Source: Pholiota molesta (taxonomy: Eukaryota; Basidiomycota; Agaricomycetes; Agaricales; Strophariaceae). From it: DNA of 27,157 bases. The notes under the pieces were generated by a model that saw only the letters and a program-made list of their open reading frames with translations, was not told where the DNA came from and made no database searches. Shown piece after piece: positions 1 to 9,730 of this stretch. Numbering within the stretch: the first letter of the stretch is position 1; every line of letters starts with the position of its first letter. Both the position numbers and the translations under genes were made by a program. The stretch covers positions 1 through 27,157 of the forward strand of contig JACGCK010000413.1 in the NCBI GenBank assembly GCA_014925825.1, in the 5' to 3' direction.

Positions 1-1161
1 CCATGAATCCTTCAAACTGATTTCCCTATCTTACGACACATTCTAGCCTATCAAACTTCTATGTGAACGGCTCCCCCATATTCATTTCGCCCAGAATCAT
101 CTGTCATCTGGATTAATGCCGCAATGCGGACATTATAATTTTACGTTACTGGTCGACGTTTTACTGTGCGAGTTGACTTGAACCTCCATGTTCCTCGGAG
201 CGCGAGGTGTCTAAATGGCTTATACATAGTTAATTACACAAGTGAGGTGTCCAAAGGCATTGGAAATTACGGTCCCAGCAGGACCTCCAAACTGCGCTTG
301 GATATTTTGGATACGGAGTAGCCATGTATATAAATACATGCTCTACCGATTCATGAATGGAACTTGCCAAGATTGGTTTCAGTAGTACATATTAACTTGT
401 GAGCCGTTTTTGCCCTTATAATTCGCACATATCTATCTCTTCCCTAATTCTTCGAGAATGACATTGTGGAGCGCTACTGACCACCAGGAATTCATAACCG
501 CGCAACTGCGCGTTGTCCTCTTATCTTAGTCTACATCGGATCTGTTCAGAAAATCTTATGCAGAAGTTTTAGACACTGGATCGTCAAATGAAGACCAGCT
601 CATCAGCTATTCCAGGTTGAATTTAGGTGAAGAATTAGCTGGGGTTTAGCAGGAAAATGCCACTGTTCTAAAAATAGATCTCCTTTGGGAAAATAAAGCT
701 TAACCTTCACGCATTGTTCACGCACGGTGGGCTCTCAACGTCGCTCCTGTCGATACCTGCGGTGAGTAAAGCTCATAGCTAGCACTGTCTATTCTATTGA
801 CTTTTATGCGCTACATGTATCGAAACCCAAAAGGTTGTCCAATGCTTTCTCATTAAATGGTACTGATCTGACAGATGTACAGGATTTTGAAGTGGGTAAT
901 GTCAGACCGTCTCAGCGGTTGAGCACTCTATCAACGCATAGTTGAAGGTTCGCTTGTGTATGGGAAGGTTTCAACGTACCAAAAACACGCGGACTAAAAT
1001 GCGGCAGACGGTGACCTTACGACGACCGCGTTCGTTGGGGCTTTTCCGACTCTGATGGAGTGAATCCGATTTATTGGTACAACAGGCTTTGTGATATCTT
1101 TCTGTCCGTACTCATTGACAAAAGTGTGTTTTTACTCTGTCCCAGTAGCCCAGACGCATCC
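1..1161. other. Left-edge region without recognisable gene
   Basis: I find no convincing coding exon on either strand. Composition is mixed to AT-rich and open frames are short, with no recognisable domain. A weak tRNA-like A-box/B-box arrangement near 905-955 does not fold into a tRNA. The last part is the 3' flank of the hydrophobin gene. Confidence 0.5.
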
Positions 1162-1759
1162 TTAATTTACCGCCACACAATCAATCGCGACCACGTAATT
1201 CTGTTAAAAAATGACGGTCAGAATATAGCGGGAACGACTTGAGATATCGAAAGAAAGAATGCATTTAATAGTCCCACTCACGTATTGCGCTCCCCACCAG
1301 CAACAGAGAGGCTGCGCTGCACACTGACTTGCTACTCCTGATCGAACTACTCCGACATAGGACATGGGCTGGCAGGTGAGTCCGACGGTATAGAGCCCTC
1401 CAACATTGGTCCCCAACAACTGAAGAATAGCGGCAGTGGCTGTGTCGGAGGCCTAAATATTACATGGGATAGAATATTTAGATTGTCTAAGAGCACAGCG
1501 ACACACATATGTGAGCGAGTTACAGCACAGCAGGTTTGTGGCGCACTCGTTGGCCGGGATGGTAACGCCCATTTGGCGACGTGCGAAAGACGTATCGCTC
1601 GAGCTAGCTGCGGCCTCTCTCTGTGGCGTATAAGTGAAAGAAACGGTTAGCCAATAGAGACAAAAGAACTTGTACACGTACAATATCCATCGAGGTGGCG
1701 GCAGCAAGGGTACATCCCGTCATGGCAAGCAACAATTTAGTCAGGTTGAAAGCAGCCAT
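1162..1759 (-). CDS. Class I hydrophobin
   Basis: Small secreted amphipathic protein that self-assembles at air-water or wall interfaces and coats hyphae and fruit bodies. Exons on the minus strand are 1682-1759, 1507-1620, 1282-1452 and 1162-1200, giving 133 aa. Introns are 61, 54 and 81 bp, all GT-AG. Residues 1-23 form a signal peptide with a leucine-rich core. Mature cysteines are at 52, 58, 59, 91, 108, 114, 115 and 129, a C-X5-CC-X31-C-X16-C-X5-CC-X13-C pattern that fits class I spacing. Recognisable blocks are ECATNLLCCNS, GLTCQPMS, CAAQPLCC and the C-terminal IDCVAVN. I chose the ATG at 1759 because the signal peptide starts there; an in-frame ATG at 1864 lies inside a transposon end and adds a non-signal extension. 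A TATATAA at 1819-1825 sits about 60 bp upstream of the start. Family assignment is firm; expression is uncertain because a transposon starts 88 bp upstream. Confidence 0.93.
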
Positions 1760-1818
1760 TACTAGTAAGTTCCAAGAATTCAGCCAAAAATGGTGAATGT
1801 CAAGCTTCGACGTGTATC

Positions 1819-1825
1819 TTATATA
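1819..1825 (-). promoter_or_regulatory. TATA box of the hydrophobin
   Basis: TATATAA on the minus strand, 60-66 bp before the chosen ATG at 1759. It lies between the gene and the edge of the transposon at 1848, so a core promoter survived the insertion. Confidence 0.5.
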
Positions 1826-1838
1826 TAATTTCAAGCTG

Positions 1839-1847
1839 GCATACTTC
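1839..1847. repeat. Left 9-bp target-site duplication of outer element
   Basis: GCATACTTC directly precedes the first base of the outer inverted repeat and is repeated in the same orientation at 6000-6008. If the repeat is taken one base longer on each side, the duplication is 7 bp instead of 9. Confidence 0.85.
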
Positions 1848-2020
1848 CAGGCTCCTAAAACCATCCTCTCGTATCGAGAGTTTCATCCCAGGAGGAAGTA
1901 GTTGTACATATTTAATCCAGAAGATTGTTGCCATCAGAATACAAACAAATAAACCTTACAACACTGAACTCTCGATAGAGAGGCTGGCACAATTGGCATG
2001 GCCGAGACGCCCGAGGCTGT
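1848..2020 (+). repeat. Left terminal inverted repeat of outer element
   Basis: Starts CAGGCTCCTAAAACC and matches the reverse complement of 5827-5999 with one mismatch in the ACAAACAAA run. Within it are two short palindromes: CTCTCG-TAT-CGAGAG at 1866-1880 and CTCTC-GATA-GAGAG at 1969-1982. Beyond 2020 the match drops out, apart from a shared CATGTGCTCAGC a little further in. Confidence 0.92.
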
Positions 2021-2445
2021 GACTTGCGTTACTGTCACCGGTCATGTGCTCAGCCGCGTTACTCCCCCAACGTCACTCTGCGCAGCGCGCGTTGAGCGCG
2101 CTCCCATGTCCTTTGCTGTCTTTCCGCGCAATGTCGTCGAAATGTAGGTTTTTTTTGCAATAACTTCTCGCTCAGGTCTTACTTTTAATTTTAATTCAGG
2201 CCATACATTTTTTTTCGCTCAACAGGAACGTACAACCAATTCAATAGGAAGTCTAACCATTGATTTGTCTGTTGAGAAAAAATGCGCGACATTCGCCGAG
2301 AGATCGGTCAATGTCGATGTGGGCCCCAGTCTCAGTGAACAACACGATAGAGCAGCAGCGCGTCTTCAGCTTTCCTACAATGAAGTATATAATTCATTCT
2401 GACCAACAGCAGTGAGATTTTGATTGCTTGCCAATTACCCAATTA
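2021..2445. other. Interior of outer element, left part
   Basis: Between the left inverted repeat and the pogo insertion site. It holds a GC-rich patch around 2050-2110 and T-rich runs, with no coding frame I can support. The final TA (2444-2445) is the target dinucleotide of the pogo insertion. Confidence 0.5.
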
Positions 2446-2467
2446 CAGTCATTCACCGGTCTTTGAC
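2446..2467 (+). repeat. pogo element left inverted repeat
   Basis: 22 bp, exact reverse complement of 5411-5432, flanked outside by TA. Confidence 0.95.
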
Positions 2468-2682
2468 CCAACCAAATTTGAAGTGCCTTGGCATGGAGTA
2501 ATTTCATAAAATAAAAAAATCGAAGTAGGTAGATTAGTTCATTTGTATGCTTGCTATATTATTCTGTATTTACAATGGCCGTTTTTCTAATCTAAGTGGC
2601 CTTGGAATAAAAATAAGGCAAGGAGGCGTTTTGAGTCAAAACCAGTCAATGACCCAGTGTCACACTATCCGAATTTGGTTGC

Positions 2683-3174
2683 TTAGTCACTATCATCGCC
2701 ATCGCCGACGTCTGATCCACCTGATCTCTCGCCATCTGCGTCTTCATTTTCTGCATCTCCCTCATCATCTCCTTCGCTGTCCTCCACAAAATCCGATATT
2801 TTTGGTCTGGGGGCAATCTTTTCCATGGTAGGCATCTTTGGCTTGGTCCAGCCTGCTTTTCTTCGTTCAATTTTCGCTTCATCTCGCTCAACTTCCCATT
2901 TTTTGACATCTTCTGCCCATCTTGCCCTGGACAATCCATTCTGCTCCTTTCTGTCCATCTCCCTTACCCTCCAGACTTCCATTGCCCCCTTGTACATCCC
3001 TTTAGCATCTTTTCTCTTCACTGATGCAATTTGTGCAGCATTGCGAGCAGCATCACCTTCCCTCACCATAGTGAAGATCTGGTCTTGTGTCAAGATCTTT
3101 GCTCGACCGTTCATGTGAAATTTGCCATTTTCTTTTCCTTTGGCTTTCTTCTCCTCTTTCCCCTGTAGCTGGCC
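2683..3174 (-). pseudogene. Transposase C-terminal tail cut off by in-frame TGA
   Basis: The reading frame of the transposase continues without shift past the TGA at 3175-3177 for another 163 codons to the next stop. The tail is highly charged: a lysine-rich stretch, a helical middle part rich in K, R and E (about 2800-3060), and an acidic Gly/Asp/Glu/Ser terminus. Codon 586 reads TGA and is followed by GGC; a CGA-to-TGA change at a CpG would explain it. A short intron removing the stop cannot be excluded, but I see no good donor and acceptor pair spanning it. Confidence 0.6.
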
Positions 3175-4980
3175 TCAGATATCTTCAACATACATGGCCT
3201 GAAGCAAGGTCTGTGCTTGCATTCCTCCCATAATGTCCTTTTGCAGATTGATAATCCGATTTGATTCCTTCAGTGCGGTGGCAAGTTCTTTTTCACGTTC
3301 GGTGCGGGGAGACTGTGTATCTTGAATGGGACAAGGTCGCTTGGGGGATATTTCGGTAGTCTGGAGTGGAGGAAGCCGTGAAGTCGACGCTATAGGTGTG
3401 TTTGATACCAAAAATGAAGCAGATGTTGAACTCAATGCATTCAAGCACCGTCGCGCAGGTGTATTCACTGGACTTGGTGCCTGAACTGACGCAGATGGAG
3501 TCTGCGGAGGTGTTTGTACCCGTGCCCGTGCTCGTGGAGGCTCCTCGTCTGAATCAATATCTGTAACTTCTGATGCCTTGCGTTTCCGTGCGCGAAGGCA
3601 AGATAAAAGGTCAGATGCCTCTTGAACAGGACTGGCCAGCCTCAATGGTAGGATACTTGATGTCGAAGTCTCCATGCTAGGGGCCATCATTGAATCAGTA
3701 ACTACGTCAGGATCATAAGGAACGATACCTGTCTTTCTGAATGCAGCAAGAATGTTCTCTGGTGTAAATGCTCGTAAGTGTGCTTTAGCATAAACAGACA
3801 GGAAGTTGATTTTTGATACTGCAGGCCCACTTCTTTCGAACTTGTCGCGTTTGTCACTCCATGTCCGCTTGAGTGCACTGAATATCACGACATCCAGACC
3901 TTGATAAATGTGAGTAGAGTGAGAGGGATAACATAAAACATCAATCTTATTGTTGCGTGCATATTCCAGGAAGCTCATTGTATAATGAGAGCTGTGACCG
4001 TCGACAATGAGAAGCCGATATCGACCGGCTGCTTTTTCCCTTGTGAGTTTCTCCCAGTCTTTGAGCCATGCGACACCAATTTCACCAGAGGTGTAGCCTT
4101 TCTTTTGATAATCCATTCTAGCGTAACCTTTAGTATATACTGGAACTATCTGCAGTTAAACATACCTCGCATCAAGTGGGTTTTCTTGCAGCCACTTCGT
4201 TTGAAATGACTCTCCTTTGTAGATTACCGTTGGTGGGATTGATGTTCCATCTGCGCAAATGGTTGGTAAGACTGTTATGTTCTCCCTGTTACCACTTCGT
4301 TGCTGATGCTGTATTTTAGCGCCCGCTGGTCCAATGACTCTTTCAGTGACACCTGTTCCCGTTTGTATGCCAGTCTCATCTGCTCCATAAACAAGATTAT
4401 CTGGTATGCTGTGCTCTTCTCGTATCTCTTTTAGGAGCTTGAAATACTCCTCTTTTGTTATTGGATTCACAGCACGTCCACGGGAACTGTCCAAAGGAGA
4501 TGACCAGTACATACCCAACCGATCATGGTGTTTTGTAATGAAACGAGTGACCCAGTTCTTACCAAGCCCTGTATTGGAGAACCTTTTGCCTAACCGGTGC
4601 TTCAAAATGCATTCAGTGTGCTCACGAAGACGTTTTGGGCTAAGAGGAAACCCACGAAGTGCCATATCAATGGTAAATTTGACGATAATCTCCTGCTCCT
4701 GGATCGTCAACCAGCTCTTATTCCCATTGAATTCTGTTAGAGTAGCTCCTCCTTGTGCATGCCTTGATAATGTTTTATGGTCTAGCGGGATGCGGATCTG
4801 TGTCCGAGCAAAATAGTCATCCGAGACAGATTTGCAGATGGCACGCAATGACAAGGCCGTTTCTCCCGGTCCTTTCTCTTTTTCAGATCTGTAAAGAGCC
4901 ACGGCTTGGGCCATGAGGTTGTCCTTCCATTTTCTGGCTATTGTGCGCTTCAGATCATCAGATTTCGCGTGGTTTACCAT
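3175..4980 (-). CDS. pogo/Fot1-type DDE transposase
   Basis: Cut-and-paste transposase of the inner element. Exon 1 is 4166-4980 and exon 2 is 3175-4117, separated by a 48-bp GTATGT...TAG intron. Up to the first stop it has 585 aa. Residues about 1-150 hold the HTH_psq and CENP-B-type helix-turn-helix DNA-binding region (including LSRHAQGG and GLGKNWVTRF). The catalytic triad is D201 in YGADETGIQTG, D311 in LLIVDGHSSHYT and D347 in QGLDVVIFSALKRTW; 35 residues separate the last two, giving DD35D. After residue 420 comes a Pro/Ser/Thr-rich linker with a basic cluster near RARKRKAS, a likely nuclear localisation signal. The DNA-binding and catalytic parts are intact; the only lesion seen is the TGA that removes the charged tail. 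It may still be active. Confidence 0.88.
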
Positions 4981-5410
4981 GTTTCAAGTGTTGCGTAGCC
5001 TTAATGAGTGCGCGAAGCAAGAATAGAATACTTATCCCAAAATGGCAAGTCGTGATGTGACATGGTGAAATGCACTGATCAAGCTCAAATTTGTGTATTT
5101 TGTCGATTGGCAATGCACTGTCCATCCTATCATTGTGATAGAGGCGAATTAGATATATGTCATACAAAGTAGTTTGAATAAGAGAGAAAGATCGAAGAAA
5201 ACAAGCAAAAATTCATCAGGATCAGCCCAGCAATATTCAAAATGTCAGTAAAATATGCTCCTTCCTCAATATCTAAAGCCACAGACATGCAGACAATTAT
5301 TAATTCGACACAGCAGTACATCTATAGTACTGTAGTGTACATTTAAATTTTCAAAAGGTTTTACGAAGATTTGAGCTTAGAATTGGACTTTGGGTCATGG
5401 ACCGGTGTGT

Positions 5411-5432
5411 GTCAAAGACCGGTGAATGACTG
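5411..5432 (-). repeat. pogo element right inverted repeat
   Basis: Exact reverse complement of 2446-2467, followed by TA at 5433-5434. The adjacent subterminal region (about 5389-5410) repeats part of the same CACCGGTC core. Confidence 0.95.
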
Positions 5433-5826
5433 TAATGATCGTTTCGTGTGCTCCTTCATCTTTGAGAATTTTTTGGAGGAATGGGGCAAGGTTTGTGTAA
5501 TGGTCTATGGAGGAGATTGCGGCAGCATGGTCTTTGTAAGTTTGTATGTTGGATGTGTCAAGACTCAAAATTGTAAGAAGTCATTGAGGGAGATTTTGGG
5601 GAGTTTTCACTAACATTTAGTGCTCGGAGGACATTCTGAACAGCAATGTGGTTGGGAGGGATTATTGAGTACTTTTACCTTACAAATACAATGTATATTT
5701 CATTCAGAAAACTATATAACGCCCTCGCAACTGCAAAGGCCACTCCTGCAAAACAAAGGGGCAGCTGTGACCATTTGTGACTGCTGAGCACATGTTTCGT
5801 GCATGACGTGCACATGATGTTTTGTG
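5433..5826. other. Interior of outer element, right part
   Basis: The segment between the pogo insertion and the right inverted repeat. An open frame at 5371-5613 crosses the pogo boundary and is therefore not an ancestral gene. Nothing else recognised. Confidence 0.5.
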
Positions 5827-5999
5827 ACAGCCTCGGGCGTCTCGGCCATGCCAATTGTGCCAGCCTCTCTATCGAGAGTTCAGTGTTGTAAGGTTTGTTT
5901 GTTTGTATTCTGATGGCAACAATCTTCTGGATTAAATATGTACAACTACTTCCTCCTGGGATGAAACTCTCGATACGAGAGGATGGTTTTAGGAGCCTG
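5827..5999 (-). repeat. Right terminal inverted repeat of outer element
   Basis: Reverse complement of 1848-2020 with one mismatch; ends GGTTTTAGGAGCCTG and is followed directly by the second 9-bp target duplication. Confidence 0.92.
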
Positions 6000-6008
6000 G
6001 CATACTTC
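6000..6008. repeat. Right 9-bp target-site duplication of outer element
   Basis: GCATACTTC, identical to 1839-1847. Confidence 0.85.
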
Positions 6009-6466
6009 GGGGCATGCACATGTTCGGAGATTCCTGACTCCTGAGTCTCGACTCTCGAGTACATATTCTCACGGAATCTGTTGAGTGGCGTAGCTTCAAA
6101 CTTATTAATAGGAACACAAGTCACTGTTCAAACGTTCAAGTCTTATTGGTGACGCGTGACGTTAACAACAACGAAGGTGGGGCCTGGGCTGTAAGTCGGC
6201 ACAGAAGCCTGAGAAGGTCAGACGACAATGACTGTGGCATCAAAGCAGTAAGCAATCCATTGGCTATCCCGATGTATGCTGGAAGCCAACTGGAAGCAGG
6301 CTCAGCAGCAAGCTGGTACAAGGAGCGACCAATCCTGCAAAAGCCAAGGAGAGGAATAATAATTCAAGGATGGTAGAATAGCAGGTAATATTTTTCCACT
6401 TCTTTAACTCGCATATTTTACACAAAAAAAATAGGGCTAAAAACAAGCTAAAAAGTAGCCGCCCTC
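6009..6466 (-). other. Displaced ancestral upstream region of the hydrophobin
   Basis: No gene recognised. Before the transposon arrived this sequence was contiguous with 1760-1838, so it would have supplied the upstream promoter of the hydrophobin (inference from the target duplication). It also contains the 3' flank of the oxygenase gene that ends at 6467. The pre-insertion gap between the two genes would have been about 540 bp, ordinary for this kind of genome. Confidence 0.5.
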
Positions 6467-7869
6467 TCAACCCCTCTCGTGAGCAGGCTTGATGCGCACT
6501 ACGAGACACACCTTCCCATATGCACAAGACATGTTGGCTTCGTTACCATAGGATATATACTGCTCTTCGAAAGAATTCTTCTTTCCCGGCGGCTTCGCCC
6601 AGACTACACTCGATACTTTCACATTGCCTTGTAGATCAAGATCTTTGATTTCTTTCAGCGCCCTTGATCCAGAACGTGCGTCATATGCAATTCTCGCCTT
6701 CTCCACTTGGCACAAATAGGGAAGAAGCCCATCCTCAATATAATCACCTCTAAAAACGACGAAATGATCCACGAAGCAGTATATGTCATCATTCAAGCTA
6801 TCGCGGTAGAGGGCCTTCACCGAGGCGTCTAGTTTGAGCGCATCGCATACACGCTTGAGTAGCGCGTCGACTCCTTTCAGATGTTCCCCAATTTTCGAAA
6901 GCTTAGTCAAGGATCCGCTGCGAGGGTACTCGTAGGACAGGTCAAACGCGAGCCGGCCGCCCTTCCTGAGGAAATCCGGCTTAGAGAGAAGTGAAGCGAG
7001 CGCGTTCTGCAGGGAGAGCTCAATCTCCTTGTCATTCTGGATTTCAATGCTGTCTGATGGGCCAGAAGCGCTGTGGTAGAGGTTATAGGTGAGGGTGACC
7101 CGATATCCGCTCGTCACTTCTGCGACCTCGTGTTCGACATCGCTGAAAAATGCGGCGAAGGCGACATGCGGCGCATCGTTGGATGCATTGGCCACTGTTT
7201 TGGCAGAGTCGAACGTGTATTCCCTGCCATGGTGTCGGAATAGCAAGGAGCCACCAGTATGAGGAGTTGGAAAGACCACAACGAGGGATCCAAACATCTT
7301 GTCGCTACGCGGGGTGTCGACATGGGTTTTGAAAAAAGATCCTGGGCCTATAAAATTCTATGTCAACGCTTGGATAACAAACATATGTTTAAAAACCCGA
7401 TGAGCATACCATATACGTTGAGTTTATACAACTCTACCACCACGTTAGCAGCCGACCCGCTAGACTTGAACAGAGCGTCGACAGCAGTGGGGATAATACC
7501 CGAATCCCAAGGAGAAAATTGCGCGGCGAAGTCCGCAGAATCCATTTTTCCCGCCTTCCGATAGCTCTCATCTAGAAGATCCTCTTGATTTCTGCCGAAT
7601 GTTGCTGGTGCACATGCGTCAGCGAGAGCCTTGAGTTGTGTTTCAGTTGGATTGGCGAAATCAACGAGCCTGAAGATTGTATAGATTAAATAAATGTGGA
7701 CATAATTATGATGCTAATTGCTCTACCTCGGCTCGCCCTCGCAGCGATAGAACAATGTCGACTGCTGAGCGTTCAACGGCACAGTACCAGTGCAATAAGG
7801 AACATCGATAACTTTTTCGAAGATCGATCGAAAGTCAACGAGGATAGGATGTTCGTCAGGTGAAGGCAT
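6467..7869 (-). CDS. Fe(II)/2-oxoglutarate-dependent oxygenase, prolyl-4-hydroxylase type
   Basis: Predicted 427-aa oxygenase with exons 7727-7869, 7410-7669 and 6467-7347; introns are 57 and 62 bp and GT-AG. The iron-binding triad is visible as H143-x-D145 (KTHVDTPRS) and distal H207 (FFSDVEHEV). R217 in SGYRVTLTYNL is the expected 2-oxoglutarate-binding arginine. The strand around HHGREYTFDS and the TPHTGGSL turn match this basidiomycete family. No signal peptide is visible, so it is probably cytosolic or nuclear. The substrate is unknown; the family hydroxylates proteins or small molecules. The start at 7869 gives an N-terminus rich in aliphatic residues with no upstream in-frame alternative that splices better. 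A broken paralogue lies at 10019-10650 on the same strand. Confidence 0.85.
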
Positions 7870-8673
7870 GCTGGGTGTTTCAAGCTATAACTCAAAAAGA
7901 TTAAGGATGGGGAAAATAAACGGTTGGACGCTTTGCAGACCTATTCTTATAGTAAACTGATACCTCATCGATTGATCCGTCCCTTCCTTGACTGTGGGTT
8001 CTAATTTATGTAAAGATCAATTGATCATGACTTAGGATAATGACTCCGACTTCGAGTCAACTTCGAGTCGGCACTTATAGTTCAAAAATCTAATATGGGT
8101 ATGCACAGATCCTGAATCCCTGGACCTGTGCTTGAATCCCTTATTGAGGTCAGATATTGATGCGGCAGGGAAATTAGAGAAATTTACTCTAGGAAAAAAG
8201 GTTCAGTGACCACTGACATGTATTAAAAATCAACAGAAGTTTTGTGGCAAACGGACGAACGATGCAGGAATACTGCAAATATGCCGGGAAGCGAGCTAGT
8301 AGTTCGGATTCCAACAAGCCATACTTATATTAATCGGTTGTACGTTTTGAACCCCAACGCCCCCTCCTTTCGCCAGCGACAACTTGTTACAGCACGCCTT
8401 TCGCCATTGCCATCCCGGGGCTTATTAAAACATCATTTGATTTACTTCTGCAGCTACCAATGCGTGCGTCAGGCTTGACCCATTCATCCTGGCAGAATCT
8501 GGAGTTAACAAAAATTTCGAGATAGCTCCCAGTTGGCATTCGCGCAGCAACCGCAACCGTGAATTCGGTTATGATCAGCGCAAGGTTCGCAACAGTAGTG
8601 GAATTCCATCGTCTTTAACTCACAGTGTGTACTCCCACAGGGTGCACCGGCACAGCTGAGGGATGTTTTAAAC
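7870..8673. other. Divergent intergenic region
   Basis: Between the oxygenase start (minus) and the start of the gene at 8674 (plus), so it should hold both promoters. An imperfect tandem of ACTTCGAGTC lies at about 8048-8071. An open frame at 8242-8478 has no recognisable features and I do not call it. Confidence 0.4.
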
Positions 8674-9730
8674 ATGGACGATGAGGAAGAATATGACGAG
8701 GTCCTTGTAAGTCATGAATAAACCACTTTAATTGTGCGATACGTCCGAGTCTAATGCAATGCACTCCAGTCAACTATCAGATGCCTTGCTGGTGAGGCCC
8801 TTGATATGGATATGGACGGCAGGTCACAAAAAGGAAAAATCAATTCGATTAAAAGACAAGTTGGTTCCATGTCCTCCTCAAGTTAATGTAATAACTGACT
8901 CTCATTCTCGTCATAGCTAAAAGACAAATATCCTGACATCCTCGGCGCCGCGGTCGAAGATAGTGACAAACGCCTCCATTTCGTGCATCAGTATATCCTT
9001 TATACTCATACCCGGAATAGGGCATACAAGCACAAGAACAAAGAGAAAGAGTCGCAAAAGCCAGCGAGCAGTGTAAAGGTGCACACCATGCTGACAAGGA
9101 AGTCTTCTACGTCTTGCATTCCTCAGGTAAGTGAGCGCCTACATATCTCATAATGTTCACACTAATATATGCTCGTAGTCATTTGCGGAGAAAAGGGCTG
9201 ATGCTATTGAAATTACTTCCTCCGACACAGAAAATGCCTCAAAGTTGACGGAGAAAATAGAAAGGGATGAAGAAAGCAACCCGTCGGGCTCTATCCAAGA
9301 CTCGACTACGCAAACATTGAGGCCAAGTCACCCTCGCTTTACTGCCCCTTTCAACCGAGCTTCATCTTCCAAGGTCTTTTCTCAAGATAGCTCGAGTCGA
9401 ACCATGGCATTCTCCCACAAACCGAATACAATTTCCCGTTCCGCTGGCAATCCGAGAGAAAACAGTGCGTCCTCGGATCAGGAGAGAGGAAAAGTTGGGC
9501 CGATCTACGAATTTCTTGACACCTGCCTGCCTTCCATGAGGCGTCACCTCCAAAGCTTTCTCGACTTTGGGTGCGATACTTCAGAGCATCTGTTCAGCAT
9601 GTCGCTCTGGCAGCCGGCGATGATCCAGGAGTTTCTGAACAAGCTTCCTCCGAGCAGGAATGGAGAACGGTTGACCGAGATGGAAAAGCTTATCATCCAA
9701 AATCACCTTCTGGGGTACTTCAAATCTTGA
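8674..9730 (+). CDS. Unrecognised protein, Ser-rich middle, conserved-looking C-terminus
   Basis: I do not recognise a named family. Best model: exons 8674-8706, 8770-8859, 8917-9126 and 9179-9730, about 294 aa. The second donor is uncertain: GTTGGT at 8860 (57-bp intron) and GTTAAT at 8882 with an acceptor at 8923 both keep frame. The start MDDEEEYDEVL is acidic. The middle (about residues 110-220) is Ser/Thr-rich and low-complexity. The last 70 residues, from GPIYEFLDTCLPSM to the stop, look folded and helical and resemble C-terminal regions I associate with uncharacterised agaricomycete proteins (inference, not checked). No signal peptide or membrane segment. It sits between an intact and a broken copy of the oxygenase. 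Confidence 0.65.

Larger units (their letters stand above)
2446..5432 (-). mobile_element. pogo/Fot1-class Tc1/mariner element (inner)
   Basis: A 2987-bp DNA transposon with perfect 22-bp terminal inverted repeats at 2446-2467 and 5411-5432, beginning CAGTCATTCACCGG. TA dinucleotides lie immediately outside both ends (2444-2445 and 5433-5434), as expected for Tc1/mariner insertion. It carries one transposase gene on the minus strand. Subterminal copies of a CCRGTC(A/C)ATGACCCA motif occur at about 2642-2656 and, inverted, at about 5390-5405. It lies wholly inside the outer element, so it arrived second. Confidence 0.93.
1848..5999. mobile_element. Mutator-like non-autonomous TIR element (outer)
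   Basis: A 4152-bp block bounded by 173-bp terminal inverted repeats (1848-2020 and 5827-5999) that I aligned base by base and that differ at one position. Perfect direct 9-bp duplications flank it. Long inverted repeats with a 9-bp duplication are characteristic of Mutator-like elements (family knowledge), but no MURA transposase is present, so the class is inferred. Removing the 2987-bp pogo element and its extra TA leaves about 1.16 kb with no coding frame, so the element must have been moved by a transposase encoded elsewhere. Near-identical ends and an intact duplication suggest a recent insertion. Confidence 0.85.

Noticed and set aside
905..957. tRNA-like or SINE-like stretch (CAGCGGTTGAGC followed by GGTTCG)
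   Set aside because: The A-box and B-box resemblance is partial; the D-stem has a mismatch and no acceptor or T-stem pairs, so it is not a tRNA gene. A decayed SINE remains possible but unsupported.
1604..1864. Longer hydrophobin start at 1864
   Set aside because: It lies inside the transposon inverted repeat, upstream of the TATA box, and would bury the signal peptide. The ATG at 1759 gives a normal hydrophobin.
2547..3118. Plus-strand open frames inside the transposase tail
   Set aside because: They are antisense shadows of the acidic, low-complexity transposase C-terminus with no recognisable features.
5371..5613. 80-codon plus-strand frame
   Set aside because: It crosses the right end of the pogo element, so it was created by the insertion.
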